Below are positions 17,956-26,716 of a DNA stretch of 64,000 bases, piece by piece. The stretch's first letter is position 1; every line of letters starts with the position of its first letter. Below the pieces are notes generated by a model. That model searched no databases and was not told where the DNA came from. It worked only from the letters and a program-made list of their open reading frames with translations. This DNA is from Nesterenkonia sp. Act20 (GTDB taxonomy: Bacteria > Actinomycetota > Actinomycetes > Actinomycetales > Micrococcaceae): the NCBI RefSeq assembly GCF_019173455.1, contig NZ_JADPQH010000002.1, positions 387,490 to 451,489 of the forward strand, written 5' to 3'. A program made the translations under genes and the position numbers.

Positions 17956-17977
17956 CTATCGAACATAGCTTCGATAG
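17956..17977 (-). promoter_or_regulatory. LexA (SOS) box upstream of umuDC
   Basis: CTATCGAA-CATAGC-TTCGATAG is a perfect 8-bp inverted repeat and contains CGAACATAGCTTCG (17960-17973), one or two bases off the Gram-positive consensus CGAAC-N4-GTTCG. It lies 15 bp upstream of the umuD start, overlapping the expected promoter, so LexA repression is very likely. Confidence 0.8.
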
Positions 17978-18063
17978 CAATGCGCCAGAACCGCGAGGGC
18001 ACTAGCTTCGCGAGTCGCCGCCGAGGACCTCGCGTGACCTGCCGCCTGTGTCAGAATCTATCC

Positions 18064-18876
18064 ATGGAGGATCAGACACCGACAGGGTGGAACGCGGATC
18101 AGGACCCGGCGACAGTCAACTCTGGAAAGAAGAAGGACAGCGCCTTCTCCAAGCTCGGAGCGGCGGTCAAGAAGGCCTCCACGGACAGGCAAGCCGCGAG
18201 AGAAGAGCTGGGCCGCAAGTTCCTGGCGGACGCGGAGGCTGCTGGCCCGCTCGTTACAAGTGGCGTCTTCGGCACCTCGACAGTCGAGATTTACCAGGGC
18301 GGCTACGTCCGTGTCGCGACGGCGTCAGACAATGCGCAGCAACCCGCCAAGATCTCCAAGAAGACGCCGTACGAACAGCTGCGTTCGATCAAGTTCACAC
18401 AGCCTGGGCAGGAGCAATCTTCCGGCTTTCAAAATTCACTGGGCCCAGCGGTGTCCGGACTGATGAAGGGCGGCAAGGCCTTCATGAAAAGCAGTGCCCC
18501 TGGGCTCGCGGCTGCGGGGATCGCACACCTCGCCAAGAACGAGGCGCGGAAGTCCTTCTTGACCATCGTTACTGACAAAGAGATCTACACACTGATAAAT
18601 CAGGTCCACAACGGCGTGATGAACAGGAGCCTCAAAGGGCACAACGAGGTGGGCCTGGTTCTAGAGACCGCAGGGAACTCGGTCATCGACATCATCGAAG
18701 TGGCGGCACCTCAAGCCCCGCCAGAACCTCATCAGGTCGAGACGCACTCTGCTGCGACTGCCACGAGTCCGACCCTTTCGGAGCGACTCCGCGAGCTAGC
18801 TGACCTACACAGAGACGGAATCCTCTCCGACGATGAGTTCACTGCGGCCAAAACGAAGTTGCTGGCCGGGCTCTGA
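18064..18876 (+). CDS. Hypothetical protein with C-terminal SHOCT domain
   Basis: 270 residues from ATG 18064. No Shine-Dalgarno is visible; CAGAATCT just upstream could be a -10 box with a nearly leaderless transcript. The protein begins with a charged region (GKKKDSAFSKLGAAVKKA), has a middle domain with beta strands (STVEIYQGGYVRVAT, FLTIVTDKEIYTLI) resembling PH-like or SHOCT-associated domains, an Ala/Gly-rich helix (GLAAAGIAHLAK), and ends with the SHOCT helix pair ERLRELADLHRDGILSDDEF. SHOCT proteins are often small oligomerising modules next to membrane or phage genes. The precise role is unknown. Confidence 0.7.
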   Translation: MEDQTPTGWNADQDPATVNSGKKKDSAFSKLGAAVKKASTDRQAAREELGRKFLADAEAAGPLVTSGVFGTSTVEIYQGGYVRVATASDNAQQPAKISKKTPYEQLRSIKFTQPGQEQSSGFQNSLGPAVSGLMKGGKAFMKSSAPGLAAAGIAHLAKNEARKSFLTIVTDKEIYTLINQVHNGVMNRSLKGHNEVGLVLETAGNSVIDIIEVAAPQAPPEPHQVETHSAATATSPTLSERLRELADLHRDGILSDDEFTAAKTKLLAGL

Positions 18877-19104
18877 TCTCCGTCCATATGCAGCGCCCTG
18901 TGCCGGCCGCCAGTTGCAACTGCCCTCGAAAGGGCCGCAGCGCCTGGGACACGCGCCTGCAATAGAAGGCCAGCGGCGAACCCCGCCCCGGGGGTACTCG
19001 CGACCTTCGATCCAGCGGCACGGGCGCTTCCCGAGACTGCCCCCTCCACTCAGCGGTGAGGATTGTCGGACCCTTACTGAAGCACTTGACACGGAGTGGC
19101 TTCG
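18877..19104. other. Convergent spacer
   Basis: 228 bp between the SHOCT gene and the convergent HhH gene. CCCCGCCCCGGGGG near 18985 may form a hairpin; nothing else stands out. Confidence 0.3.
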
Positions 19105-19779
19105 TCAGTTGGCGTTTCCCTTGCTCTCCGCGCGCCAGAGCGCATGCTCGAAGTGCGTCAGGGTCTCGGCGATTTGGGGACGAGATTCGTAGGCCTGGTT
19201 CACCAATGCGACCACTTGGTTTGAGGCCGATTTTAAGGACTCATCCCCGTAGGCGTGACGAGCGACGAACCGAGTCAGTAGCGAATCTGCTTTCACCCCC
19301 GGGACACCCAGATGCATGGCAAAGTAGGTGAAGGTGACTTTCCCGAGTCCATGCACCCCCGTGTACGCCCTCCGCGCGTCCTCGCGGCGTCCGGCTGTGA
19401 AATCCGCAGCACGGACGATCGGAGGATCCAGGGCCGTCAATGCGCGCGCAGCGTCTAGGACTGCCCCACTTTTGGTCCGTTGGCTGGTCTTGCCCTCCCC
19501 CATGACCTTCTGGATGGCATGTTCGTCCAGAGCGGCCAGTACCCGCAGGTCGTCAACCGCATCCGGGTGATCAGACCTGAACTGCATCACCCGGTTGAGC
19601 ACACCCCTGCCAGGGTGTTCCGAATCATAGGACGCCCGGATGGAGTGGACGGCGTCTACGAGTGCTAATCCGATCGAATACGGGTAACCACCACGGTAGG
19701 CCGTGAAGAACTCCTGAGGAAGCGAGTCGATTGCGGAGAGCAGGGCTGTCATGTTTGGCTTACCAATGGTGGCGGTCAT
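19105..19779 (-). CDS. Helix-hairpin-helix, DNA-glycosylase-like hypothetical protein
   Basis: 224 residues; ATG 19779, with ATG 19752 an alternative. The C-terminal half reads AYTGVHGLGKVTFTYFAMHL then GVPGVKADSLLTRFV, which has the HhH-GPD pattern: hairpin GLGK, followed by a conserved Asp (GVKAD) where glycosylases such as AlkA or OGG carry the catalytic Asp. The N-terminal part has FTAYRGGYPYSIGLALVDAV. This suggests a base-excision or modified-base-recognising fold; the substrate is unknown. It is a single gene in the defence-rich half of the element. The fold assignment is inferred from the motif, not from a recognised close family. Confidence 0.6.
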   Translation of the reverse strand: MTATIGKPNMTALLSAIDSLPQEFFTAYRGGYPYSIGLALVDAVHSIRASYDSEHPGRGVLNRVMQFRSDHPDAVDDLRVLAALDEHAIQKVMGEGKTSQRTKSGAVLDAARALTALDPPIVRAADFTAGRREDARRAYTGVHGLGKVTFTYFAMHLGVPGVKADSLLTRFVARHAYGDESLKSASNQVVALVNQAYESRPQIAETLTHFEHALWRAESKGNAN

Positions 19780-20175
19780 AACTGGACACTACATCCTCAG
19801 AATGCGCGGACCTGGACCTATGATGAGCTTTGCCGAGCAAGACTTACGATTCCGCTACCGAGCGATGCCCCATCGGCGGCAGTCCGATCGATCGAAGGAC
19901 TCGTTTCCCAATGGCGGCGCCTCGAGGAACCTAACTGGTGGTGTGGTCATCCTTCTTCCGCTTCCCCTGGAGGTGAGTGCCCAACCAGTCCCTCCTGTCT
20001 CCGAGCTACCTCAAGAACAGACCTGCCCCTTACTCTGGGAGGGGCCCCCCGCGATCATAAATGCCGCCTTGAGGCACCTACCCATTGAAGCGACGACGCA
20101 CGAGTCGCTTACCGGTGCTTGTACGCACGGGCTAGGGTCTTCCCTGCTTCACTCCTGCAACGCCATACTGTTCAG
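19780..20175. other. Spacer between divergent genes
   Basis: About 400 bp with no recognisable gene. It must hold promoters for the minus-strand HhH gene and the plus-strand HigA-like gene, but I cannot place them. Confidence 0.35.
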
Positions 20176-20817
20176 ATGGAGCGTCCCGAGAACCCGACCG
20201 AGCGATGGCTGGCCATGAGCGAGCTGCGCCGGCACATCCTGTCTGCACAGGTCACTCACGCGCTGAACAAGCAGCTGAACCGACACAGCCCAGACAATGT
20301 GCGGAAGGTAGCCGGGATGAAGGTGCCTTCCGAACGCGACCTGGCACGCGCTCAGTACGGGCCCGAGCTTCCTCGGTTGGTGGCTCTGAAGCTTCTGCAT
20401 CGAGACATCCTGTGGGCGCAGGTCAGAGTGGCTCTGAACGAGCAGCTGGGGCACACCACCTCGGGTCCCGTGCTGCGCCTGGCGAAGATGAAACTTCCTG
20501 ATAGGGCTGAGTTCGATCGGGCCCGGGCCTACGACGAGGCCAATAGCCCGAAGAAAGGTGTCGTGGAGCCCTCGACACATCTCATCCATCCCGGGGTGAT
20601 TCTCCTTGAAGAATTCATCGAACCGCTCGGGCTGGCACCGGAGCAGGTGGCACAGGAGCTCGGCCTCAACCCGGCGCAGTTCACCTCGATCACGCAGGGC
20701 GTCCAAGACATCACCCCAGAAGTGGCCACGCTGCTTGCGCAGCGCTTCGATCTGTCGGAGCGATTTTGGACGAATCTGCAGTCGACGTATGACCGTGCGT
20801 TGATGGTGGATCACTGA
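20176..20817 (+). CDS. HigA/VapI-like HTH protein with duplicated N-terminal module
   Basis: 213 residues from ATG 20176. The C-terminal 85 residues are a HigA/VapI-type HTH: HLIHPGVILLEEFIEPLGL, then VAQELGLNPAQFTSITQG and EVATLLAQRFDLSERFWTNLQ. The first 120 residues contain two copies of a 45-residue unit, 17-61 (LRRHILSAQVTHALNKQL) and 74-119 (LHRDILWAQVRVALNEQL), each ending with K-M-K-(V/L)-P and an Ala-Arg-(A)-Tyr run. Typical HigA antitoxins are about 100 residues and lack this part. There is no adjacent HigB-like RNase, so it may be an orphan regulator. The repeat is unrecognised. Confidence 0.7.
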   Translation: MERPENPTERWLAMSELRRHILSAQVTHALNKQLNRHSPDNVRKVAGMKVPSERDLARAQYGPELPRLVALKLLHRDILWAQVRVALNEQLGHTTSGPVLRLAKMKLPDRAEFDRARAYDEANSPKKGVVEPSTHLIHPGVILLEEFIEPLGLAPEQVAQELGLNPAQFTSITQGVQDITPEVATLLAQRFDLSERFWTNLQSTYDRALMVDH

Positions 20818-20936
20818 ACGCTGGACGCGTCTGGGCTGGTGAGCCGTTGAAACTCGGCGACCATCCCTCCCCAGGCACCCTCTGAGATCCCGGAGGAACC
20901 TCTCGATGACGATATGCGGCTCCCCTGAAGTAGACC

Positions 20937-21493
20937 TTCAAGGCCTTCGACCTGTCCATCTCCACGGTGCACCGTCGGCATCAGGATGAATCTCTCGAAG
21001 ACATGGGGGCGCACCGGGAGAAGAACGGCTCTTGGGAGACCCCGCGCCAGAGTCTCGCGCGGCTGGGTTACACCGAGATGGTGCCTCCCGGGGCATCTGA
21101 CGACGATCTCGCTGGGAGGGGTCAGCACCTCTGGAACAGGTTTCGATACCCCTGCCGACGAAACCCTCTGAGACGCCGGGAGCAGTCCCTGACACACCCG
21201 GGACGTGTGCCGAGCAGAAAGGGATCGCCGAGCTGACCGAGAAGGTACACCAAGCCGAGATGCTTGCAGCGGTGGCCGAGGTCCGCGAACACGACAGAAT
21301 CATCAGCACTCAGTCGCTCGGGCTGGCCGGGTTGGAGGCCATCCAGCGCCGCGGCCGCGACTATGACCGTGAACCCGCCCCCTCCCCTGCTCCCGCTCCA
21401 GGTGTTCCACATGAGAGTCCCTCACGGACACCCTCTGACACCCAGGAGAACCCCTCGTCCTGGCGCCGCTTCTTCAAAGTGACACTGCTCTAA
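20937..21493 (+). pseudogene. Frameshifted HTH/coiled-coil plasmid protein (partition-like)
   Basis: Pieces of one protein appear in different frames. DLSISTVHRRHQDESLEDM and WETPRQSLARLGYTEMVPPG form an N-terminal HTH. Then IAELTEKVHQAEMLAAVAEV and IISTQSLGLAGLEAIQRRG form a coiled coil, followed by a Pro/Ser tail and the tryptophan-containing end SSWRRFFKVTLL. This layout is seen in small DNA-binding proteins of actinobacterial plasmids. At least one frameshift around 21150-21240 breaks it. The repeat array directly downstream could be its binding site. Confidence 0.5.
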
Positions 21494-21755
21494 CCTCACT
21501 ATCCAGTCGCCTTCACGCTGAATGCACACCGCATTCACTCTGACGGCACGTCGCTATCACTGTGAATGCACATCGCCTTCACCCTGACTGCACGTCGCTA
21601 CCACCCCGGCATCACATCGGTATGACACCGCTATCACGTCGGTGCGATACCGCTATCACCCTGATGTCGCATCGGTATGAGACCGATCTCGGGTCGATGT
21701 GGGGTCGATGTGGGGTCGATGTGGGGTCGATACGAGATCGGTGCGATATCTGCAC
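21494..21755. repeat. Array of short degenerate repeats, ending in 11-bp tandem repeats
   Basis: Imperfect units such as CGCTATCAC, CGCCTTCACCCTGA, CATCGGTATGA and ACCGCTATCAC recur about every 15-20 bp over 200 bp. They are followed by three exact tandem copies of GGTCGATGTGG at 21692-21724. This is iteron- or centromere-like DNA. It contains no gene: the frame through it is low-complexity. Confidence 0.6.
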
Positions 21756-21759
21756 CATC

Positions 21760-22206
21760 GAGGGTACTGGCGCGAGAAAGCTCTTCGACGTCGTCCGCGC
21801 GCTTGGGCTCACCTTCTCGATAGGTTCACCACACCCACCCCGTCGACCGCCCAATAGGGCGACGGCCCGGCGGCCCCGCATCACTTACCTCGATGAGGGG
21901 TCGCTGCTCTCCAACCTTGAGCGGGTCGAGTGGTGGCCAATGACCGTCGAAGAGGCCCACCGACTTCAAGCGGAGAGGGTCCTCAGCGTCGCCACTGCCT
22001 AGGCCTGGGCATGGGCATGGAACAACCACTATCTCCCTGGCCATGTCACCGAGCCCAACGGCAGTCGGTTCGATGAGATCTCTGCGCTGCTCGAGCTTCC
22101 GAGTGAGCAGCGGCCGCTCGGCAAGCTCGATGCCCGGTATCTGCTCGTCGAGGCCGAAGCCTGGGCCTCAGCGGTGCGCACAGCTCAGGCCGGCGGTGCT
22201 GGTTAG
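21760..22206 (+). pseudogene. HipB-like tail joined to unknown domain (copy 2), with an internal stop
   Basis: The frame starts with ARKLFDVVRALGLTFSIGSP, similar to the end of the HipB protein at 14122. It continues with ITYLDEGSLLSNLERVEWWP and EEAHRLQAERVLSVATA, meets TAG at 22000-22002, and resumes in the same frame with AWAWNNHYLPGH, GSRFDEISALLELPSEQRPL and LDARYLLVEAEAWASA to the stop at 22204-22206. The last block matches the fragment at 15810-15995. Whether one gene with a nonsense mutation or two genes are meant is unclear. Confidence 0.5.
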
Positions 22207-22287
22207 GGCAGCGACTCGCAGAGGGGCTCGTTCTTAGACGCGAACAGTGTCAGCGGCGGCATTGCCCCCCTTCCCCGCATCGAGCTC

Positions 22288-22390
22288 ATCCTCACCACCA
22301 CCACCGCCATCACCATCACCATCGCCATCGCCATCGCCGACGTCGACGCCGACGTCGACGCCGACGTCGACGCCGACGTCGACGTCGAAC
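22288..22390. repeat. Simple-sequence repeat tract
   Basis: Runs of CACCAC/CATCAC/CATCGC change into three exact tandem copies of GACGTCGACGCC (22339-22374) plus a partial copy. In the plus frame it would give Ser-Pro and Ser-Thr-Pro-Thr repeats; no gene start or family supports expression. The 12-bp units contain GTCGAC palindromes. Confidence 0.7.
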
Positions 22391-22518
22391 AACTGGAGCG
22401 TCGAGCTCCGGAGAAACCGAGCTGCGGGAGTTACCTTATTCGCACAGTCGCGGTTCCTCTGGATCAGGCCCGCATGCGCGTGGGGACTTGATCAACGTCG
22501 AGTAGATGGGGTCCTAAG

Positions 22519-22578
22519 TCATAACGAGGGATGCACCTCTTATGAGATAATGGCATAGTTCATAACGATCAGGAGGGC
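22519..22578 (+). promoter_or_regulatory. fic promoter/operator region
   Basis: TCATAACGAGG (22519-22529) faces CCTCTTATGA (22536-22545), an imperfect palindrome. TCATAACGA recurs directly at 22560-22568. A possible -10 box, GATAAT, lies at 22546-22551 between them, and AGGAGG at 22571-22576 precedes the ATG by 6 bp. The arrangement suggests a repressor binding over the fic promoter, perhaps the Fic protein's own winged HTH. Confidence 0.45.
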
Positions 22579-22582
22579 CCTT

Positions 22583-23779
22583 ATGACTTCGACGACCAAG
22601 TGGCCTCCACTGTCATACGAAGACCGCCAGTGGGTGCCCAGCGCCCACGCCGCCTGGGGCGCTCGTGCGGAGCAGGATCTCGCCGGCACTCGGTACCAAT
22701 CAGCGCTGGCCCCCGAGATCGCGGGCCTCACGCCGGAGCCCAGCACCCCGGCCCGTGAGGCTGCCGCCGAAGCCGAGCGTGAGCTCACCCGCTTCGACTC
22801 TGAACTGGGATCCCGCGTGGCAGCGTTCGCTCCGGTACTGTTGCGCTCTGAAGCTGCGTCCTCGTCACAGATCGAGAATCTCACCGCCTCGGCCCGGGCC
22901 ATCTTCAGTGTGGAGGTCGGGGCCAAGGGCAACCGCAACGCCGAGAGCATCGCCGCGAACACCGGCGCCATGAATGCTGCGTTGGATGTCGCGCGAGATC
23001 TCTCCGCAGGTTCGATCAGGATCCTGCACTCGGTGCTGCTGGCCGGCCAGCCGCGGCACACGCCGGGACACTGGCGAGATCAGCCGGTCTGGATCGGCAC
23101 TCGTGCAGACAGCCCGGTCGGAGCCTCCTTCGTCGCTCCTCACCAGAGCCATGTCCCAGGACTGATGGATGACCTGGTCGCCTTCGTCAGCGACCTCAGC
23201 GTGGCCCCACTGATCTCAGTCGCCGTGGGTCATGCGCAGTTCGAGACGATCCACCCCTTCACCGACGGCAACGGCAGGACCGGCCGTGCGCTGTCTCAGG
23301 CGATGCTGCGCCATCGCGGCGTCACCCGCAACGTGGCAGTCCCGGTATCTGCCGGGCTGCTCGCCGACGTTGAGGGATATCACGCTGCACTGACCGCGTA
23401 TCGCGCAGGCGACGTGGACCCGATCATCGAAGCCTTCGCCGCGGCCTCGCTGCGCGCTGTGCACAATGCTCGCCAGCTGGTCGCTGACATTGATGAGATC
23501 CGTCAGAGCTGGAATCACCGGCTGAAGGCTCGCACTGACTCCAACGCCTGGAAGATCCTGGATCTGCTCGCGCGACGACCGGTGCTCAATACCGCCGTGG
23601 CGGCCGAGGAACTCGGCATCGCACGACCCAACGTGCATCCGCCGCTGAAGGCGATCGTCGCTGCGGGGATCGCGAAGCAGCAGCATGAGCACCAGCGCGG
23701 GATGTTCTGGCGCAGCGACGAGATCCTCGCGGCCATCGACGCATTCGCAGTGCGAGCTGGGCGCCGCTCAGCACAGTAG
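22583..23779 (+). CDS. Fic family protein (AMPylase) with C-terminal winged HTH
   Basis: 398 residues. The catalytic Fic motif [12 protein letters not shown] (His224) is complete, preceded by the flap region. An N-terminal inhibitory helix is present: SSSQIENL with Glu98 fits the (S/T)-x3-E-(G/N) motif of class II Fic proteins, so the enzyme is probably self-inhibited. The C-terminal region (about 310-385: [20 protein letters not shown]) is a winged HTH, as in Fic/DOC proteins acting also as regulators. It would transfer AMP to a protein hydroxyl; the target is unknown. Strong AGGAGG ribosome-binding site. It is a single gene following a repeat-rich remnant area. Confidence 0.9.
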   Translation: MTSTTKWPPLSYEDRQWVPSAHAAWGARAEQDLAGTRYQSALAPEIAGLTPEPSTPAREAAAEAERELTRFDSELGSRVAAFAPVLLRSEAASSSQIENLTASARAIFSVEVGAKGNRNAESIAANTGAMNAALDVARDLSAGSIRILHSVLLAGQPRHTPGHWRDQPVWIGTRADSPVGASFVAPHQSHVPGLMDDLVAFVSDLSVAPLISVAVGHAQFETIHPFTDGNGRTGRALSQAMLRHRGVTRNVAVPVSAGLLADVEGYHAALTAYRAGDVDPIIEAFAAASLRAVHNARQLVADIDEIRQSWNHRLKARTDSNAWKILDLLARRPVLNTAVAAEELGIARPNVHPPLKAIVAAGIAKQQHEHQRGMFWRSDEILAAIDAFAVRAGRRSAQ

Positions 23780-23836
23780 CGGCCTGGCGAGACGTCTCAA
23801 GGGGCGCAAGCACCGGGTTATCTAGCTACCTGTCCA

Positions 23837-23914
23837 ACGGGGTACGAGAAGCTGGCCATCACCTATCGGGCTACTGCAGTGCTCTGCGCCGTCATCGCCT
23901 GGCTACGCAAATAA
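23837..23914 (+). pseudogene. C-terminal scrap of an IS5-type transposase
   Basis: About 25 codons, GYEKLAITYRATAVLCAVIAWLRK-stop in two pieces, match the conserved last segment of IS5-family transposases (Y-D-K-L-A-x-x-Y-R-A-x-V-V-L-x-A-V-I-A-W-L-R). Nothing of the catalytic part remains. The surrounding 23780-24436 contains no other gene. Confidence 0.6.
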
Positions 23915-24436
23915 GAGACAAGCCCTAGTTGTTTTTGACCCGCAGTGGCAGCAGTTTGAGCAGTGTTTTGTTCTCAGCCGAGTCAAGTACGGAATACTGA
24001 GCGCAGGCGGGAACGAGCCGACCGGTCTCCGGGTGGCTCATCGTGTACATGCACGCCCCAGCCGATCCTGGGCCTCCCGCACTGCTGGCTCATCACTGCT
24101 CCGCCCCTGCGTGTCGATACCCGCAAGCCGATCGGCGGGCACTCCCCCACCCCAAAACCACTCCATACAAGCGCCGGGTTCACAGTGCACGCATAACCCC
24201 TCCCGATTTAAAGCCCGGTGAAGGTCAGCTGGCTATGTAGCACGCCCCTGGAGAGGCTTACCACGTCAGTATCCGATGGCCCTGACCCTCGCCCTGCTAT
24301 CCAGGCTCTGCCTGGGGGTGTTTCCGAGGGGTCCGGCAACCCTTGACTCCGTAGGAAAACGCGGCCTAGGCTCGCGACAATTGAGCGTCGCTTGCTTCTA
24401 TTTACTATTTTCTCATTCGCTCATTAAGTGGGGAAA
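23915..24436. other. Gene-free region before the aquaporin remnant
   Basis: About 520 bp without a recognisable gene. An AT-rich stretch at 24395-24430 (CTATTTACTATTTTCTC) looks like a promoter for the following, now broken, gene. Confidence 0.4.
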
Positions 24437-25060
24437 ATGACTACGCACCTGGTACGGCGGCTGGCCGCCGAAACGATCGGCACGGCGGTGCTGGTGACCT
24501 TGGGTGCCGGGTGCCGTCCTGGCTGCCCTGACCGCCTAAGGCGCCCTGACCTATGCGGGCATCAGGTTCATCGCACTGGGATTCACAGTCGCCGTCGCCA
24601 TCTCCGCATTCCTGGGCGTCTCGGGTGCGCACATCAATCCGGCCGTGACCTTCGCGCGGGCGGTCACCCGGTGCTTCCCGTGGGTCGGGGTGGCTCCGTA
24701 TGTCCTGGCCCAATTCCTCGGTGCCACCGTCGGCAGCTTCCTTCTGGTGGCCTTTTTCGGGATGCGGGCCGTGGGTCGGGGCGGCGGAGTGGCCGCCCTG
24801 AGCACCGGCGTCTCGTACGGCCAGGGCATCGTGACGGAAGCGCTGAGCACCTTCGTACTCATGCTCGCGGTCATGGCCGTCGCCGTGGGCTAGCGTGCGC
24901 CCATGGGCTGGGCCAGCCTGGTCATCGGCCTGGCCGTGGCCAGTGCGATCTTGGTCTTTGCCCCGCTGACTGGCGCCTCGCTCAACCCGGAACGGACCTT
25001 CGGGCCCCACACCGTGCAGACCCTCTTCGACGGCGAGGTCGACCGCTCACAGATGAACAT
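24437..25060 (+). pseudogene. MIP/aquaporin channel gene, frameshifted and with a nonsense codon
   Basis: The start MTTHLVRRLAAETIGTAVLV is the first helix of MIP channels. A frameshift near 24525 moves the frame to LGFTVAVAISAFLG and SGAHINPAVTFARAV, the first NPA box. A TAG at 24891-24893 then interrupts before APMGWASLVIGLAV and TGASLNPERTFGP, the second box, where NPA has become NPE. All six helices can be recognised. The protein would have carried water, glycerol or small solutes. Its position 120 bp before formaldehyde dehydrogenase hints at a former C1/solute operon. Confidence 0.85.
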
Positions 25061-25177
25061 GACAAGGGAACCAAAAACATCGAGGATTCTCTGTTCCCAC
25101 TGCAGGAAATCATGGCACGAACGGGACCATTACCGCTTTCTATGCTGATTAGAGATTGACAACCGAAGGGAAATACA

Positions 25178-26392
25178 ATGACTGGAAATCGCGTCGTCGT
25201 CTACAAGGCACCAGGGGAGGTCGCGGTCGAGACGATCGACTACCCCAAGCTGGAACTTCCGTCAGAGGTCGCCAGCAAGATGGGCATCCAGCAGAAGGCC
25301 CCGCACGCGGCCATCCTCAAGCTGGTGGCGTCGAACATCTGCGGAAGTGACCAGCACATGGTGCGAGGGCGCACCACTGCGCCGGCCGGCCAGTCACTCG
25401 GCCACGAGATCACAGGCGAGGTCGTCGAGACCGGGGACGACGTGCTCTTCGTCAAGGAGGGCGACATCTGCTCGGTGCCGTTCAACATCGCCTGCGGCCG
25501 CTGCCGCATGTGCAACGAGGGCAAGACCGGCGTGTGCCTCAACGTGAACCCGGCACGCCCCGGCGCAGCCTACGGCTACGTGGACATGGGCGGCTGGATC
25601 GGCGGCCAGGCGGAGTACGTGATGGTCCCCTACGCGGACTTTAACCTGCTGAAATTCCCGGACCGGGACCAGGCGCTGGAGAAGATCCTCGACCTGACCA
25701 TGCTCTCTGACATCTTTCCCACCGGCTACCACGGCGCGTACACCGCCGGCGTCACGACCGGCTCCACGGTCTACGTTGCGGGCGCAGGTCCCGTGGGCCT
25801 GGCCGCCGCGTTCTCCGCGCAGCTGCTGGGTGCCTCGGCGGTCATCGTGGGGGACATGAACGCGGACCGGTTGGAACAAGCTGCCAGCTTCGGCTGCGAG
25901 ACCGTCGACCTGACCCAGGACGGTTCGCTGCCGGAGAGGATCGACCAGATCCTCGGGGTCCCCGTGGTCGATGCCGCGGTGGACGCGGTCGGCTTCGAGG
26001 CCCGCGGGCACGGCGCCGACGCCGACGAGGCACCGGCCACAGTGCTCAATGACATCATGTCGGTGACCCAGGTGGGCGGCTCCCTGGGCATCCCGGGCCT
26101 CTACGTGACCGCCGATCCGGGCGGCGTCGACGAGAACGCCCAGGTCGGCCAGATCGGCGTTCAACTGGGTACCGGCTGGGCGAAGTCCCTGTCGTTCGCC
26201 ACGGGTCAGTGCCCGGTGAAACGGTACAACCGCCAGCTGATGAACCTGATCCTGGCGGACAAGGCGAACATCTCCCAGGCCGTCAACGCCACCACCATCA
26301 GCCTGGACGACGCACCCCGGAGTTACCAGGAGTTCGACCAAGGAGCGGCCCGGAAGTACGTGATCGACCCGCACGGGATGATCGCCGCATAG
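25178..26392 (+). CDS. fdhA: Glutathione-independent formaldehyde dehydrogenase, zinc-dependent
   Basis: 404 residues; AAGGG precedes the ATG. It is a medium-chain zinc dehydrogenase: catalytic Cys in SNICGSDQHMVRGR, His-Glu in SLGHEITGEV, and the structural zinc cysteines in CGRCRMCNEGKTGVC. The NAD Rossmann motif is GAGPVGLAAAFSAQLLGA, followed by VIVGDMNADRLEQA. The extended insert and the ending YVIDPHGMIAA are typical of the formaldehyde dehydrogenase/dismutase branch, which oxidises formaldehyde with tightly bound or free NAD+ without a thiol cofactor. It is likely a detoxification cargo gene. Transcribed alone after the decayed MIP gene. Confidence 0.92.
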   Translation: MTGNRVVVYKAPGEVAVETIDYPKLELPSEVASKMGIQQKAPHAAILKLVASNICGSDQHMVRGRTTAPAGQSLGHEITGEVVETGDDVLFVKEGDICSVPFNIACGRCRMCNEGKTGVCLNVNPARPGAAYGYVDMGGWIGGQAEYVMVPYADFNLLKFPDRDQALEKILDLTMLSDIFPTGYHGAYTAGVTTGSTVYVAGAGPVGLAAAFSAQLLGASAVIVGDMNADRLEQAASFGCETVDLTQDGSLPERIDQILGVPVVDAAVDAVGFEARGHGADADEAPATVLNDIMSVTQVGGSLGIPGLYVTADPGGVDENAQVGQIGVQLGTGWAKSLSFATGQCPVKRYNRQLMNLILADKANISQAVNATTISLDDAPRSYQEFDQGAARKYVIDPHGMIAA

Positions 26393-26716
26393 GCGACCCG
26401 TCCGGTCGTGGCGGCGGGCTTCCCCGGATCGGGGCCCCGCCGCCACATCCAGGCCGCCACGCCACGACCGGGAACGGAGGCCTCAGTCCAGTCCGAGCTC
26501 GGAGACGGCTACGCAGCCGCCATGACGAACTTGCGCTACATCGCCTTAGACGTCCTCACCACCGAGGAGGCGTTGCGGGAAATCGCCGCCTAACCCCTGG
26601 GCAGGGGGTCGAAGGCTGTTCCTTTGTGGGCCATGCGTCGGCCCTGGCTTCCAGCCATAAATGACTTCGATACCGTTGGCCCAGCAGCTGTGAGGGCTAG
26701 AGAAGATGAGGACGAC
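26393..26716. other. Spacer with a short unrecognised frame
   Basis: A frame at 26408-26593 ends MTNLRYIALDVLTTEEALREIAA, but it has no family match and may be the scrap of a former gene. No terminator is obvious. Confidence 0.3.

Noticed and set aside
21692-22390. Tandem repeats considered as a CRISPR array
   Set aside because: Units are 11-12 bp and directly adjacent without unique spacers, and no cas gene is present anywhere in the window.
25394-26446. A 350-codon minus-strand frame under fdhA
   Set aside because: Shadow of a well-supported zinc dehydrogenase with all metal ligands; composition is Arg/Gly/Val low-complexity.
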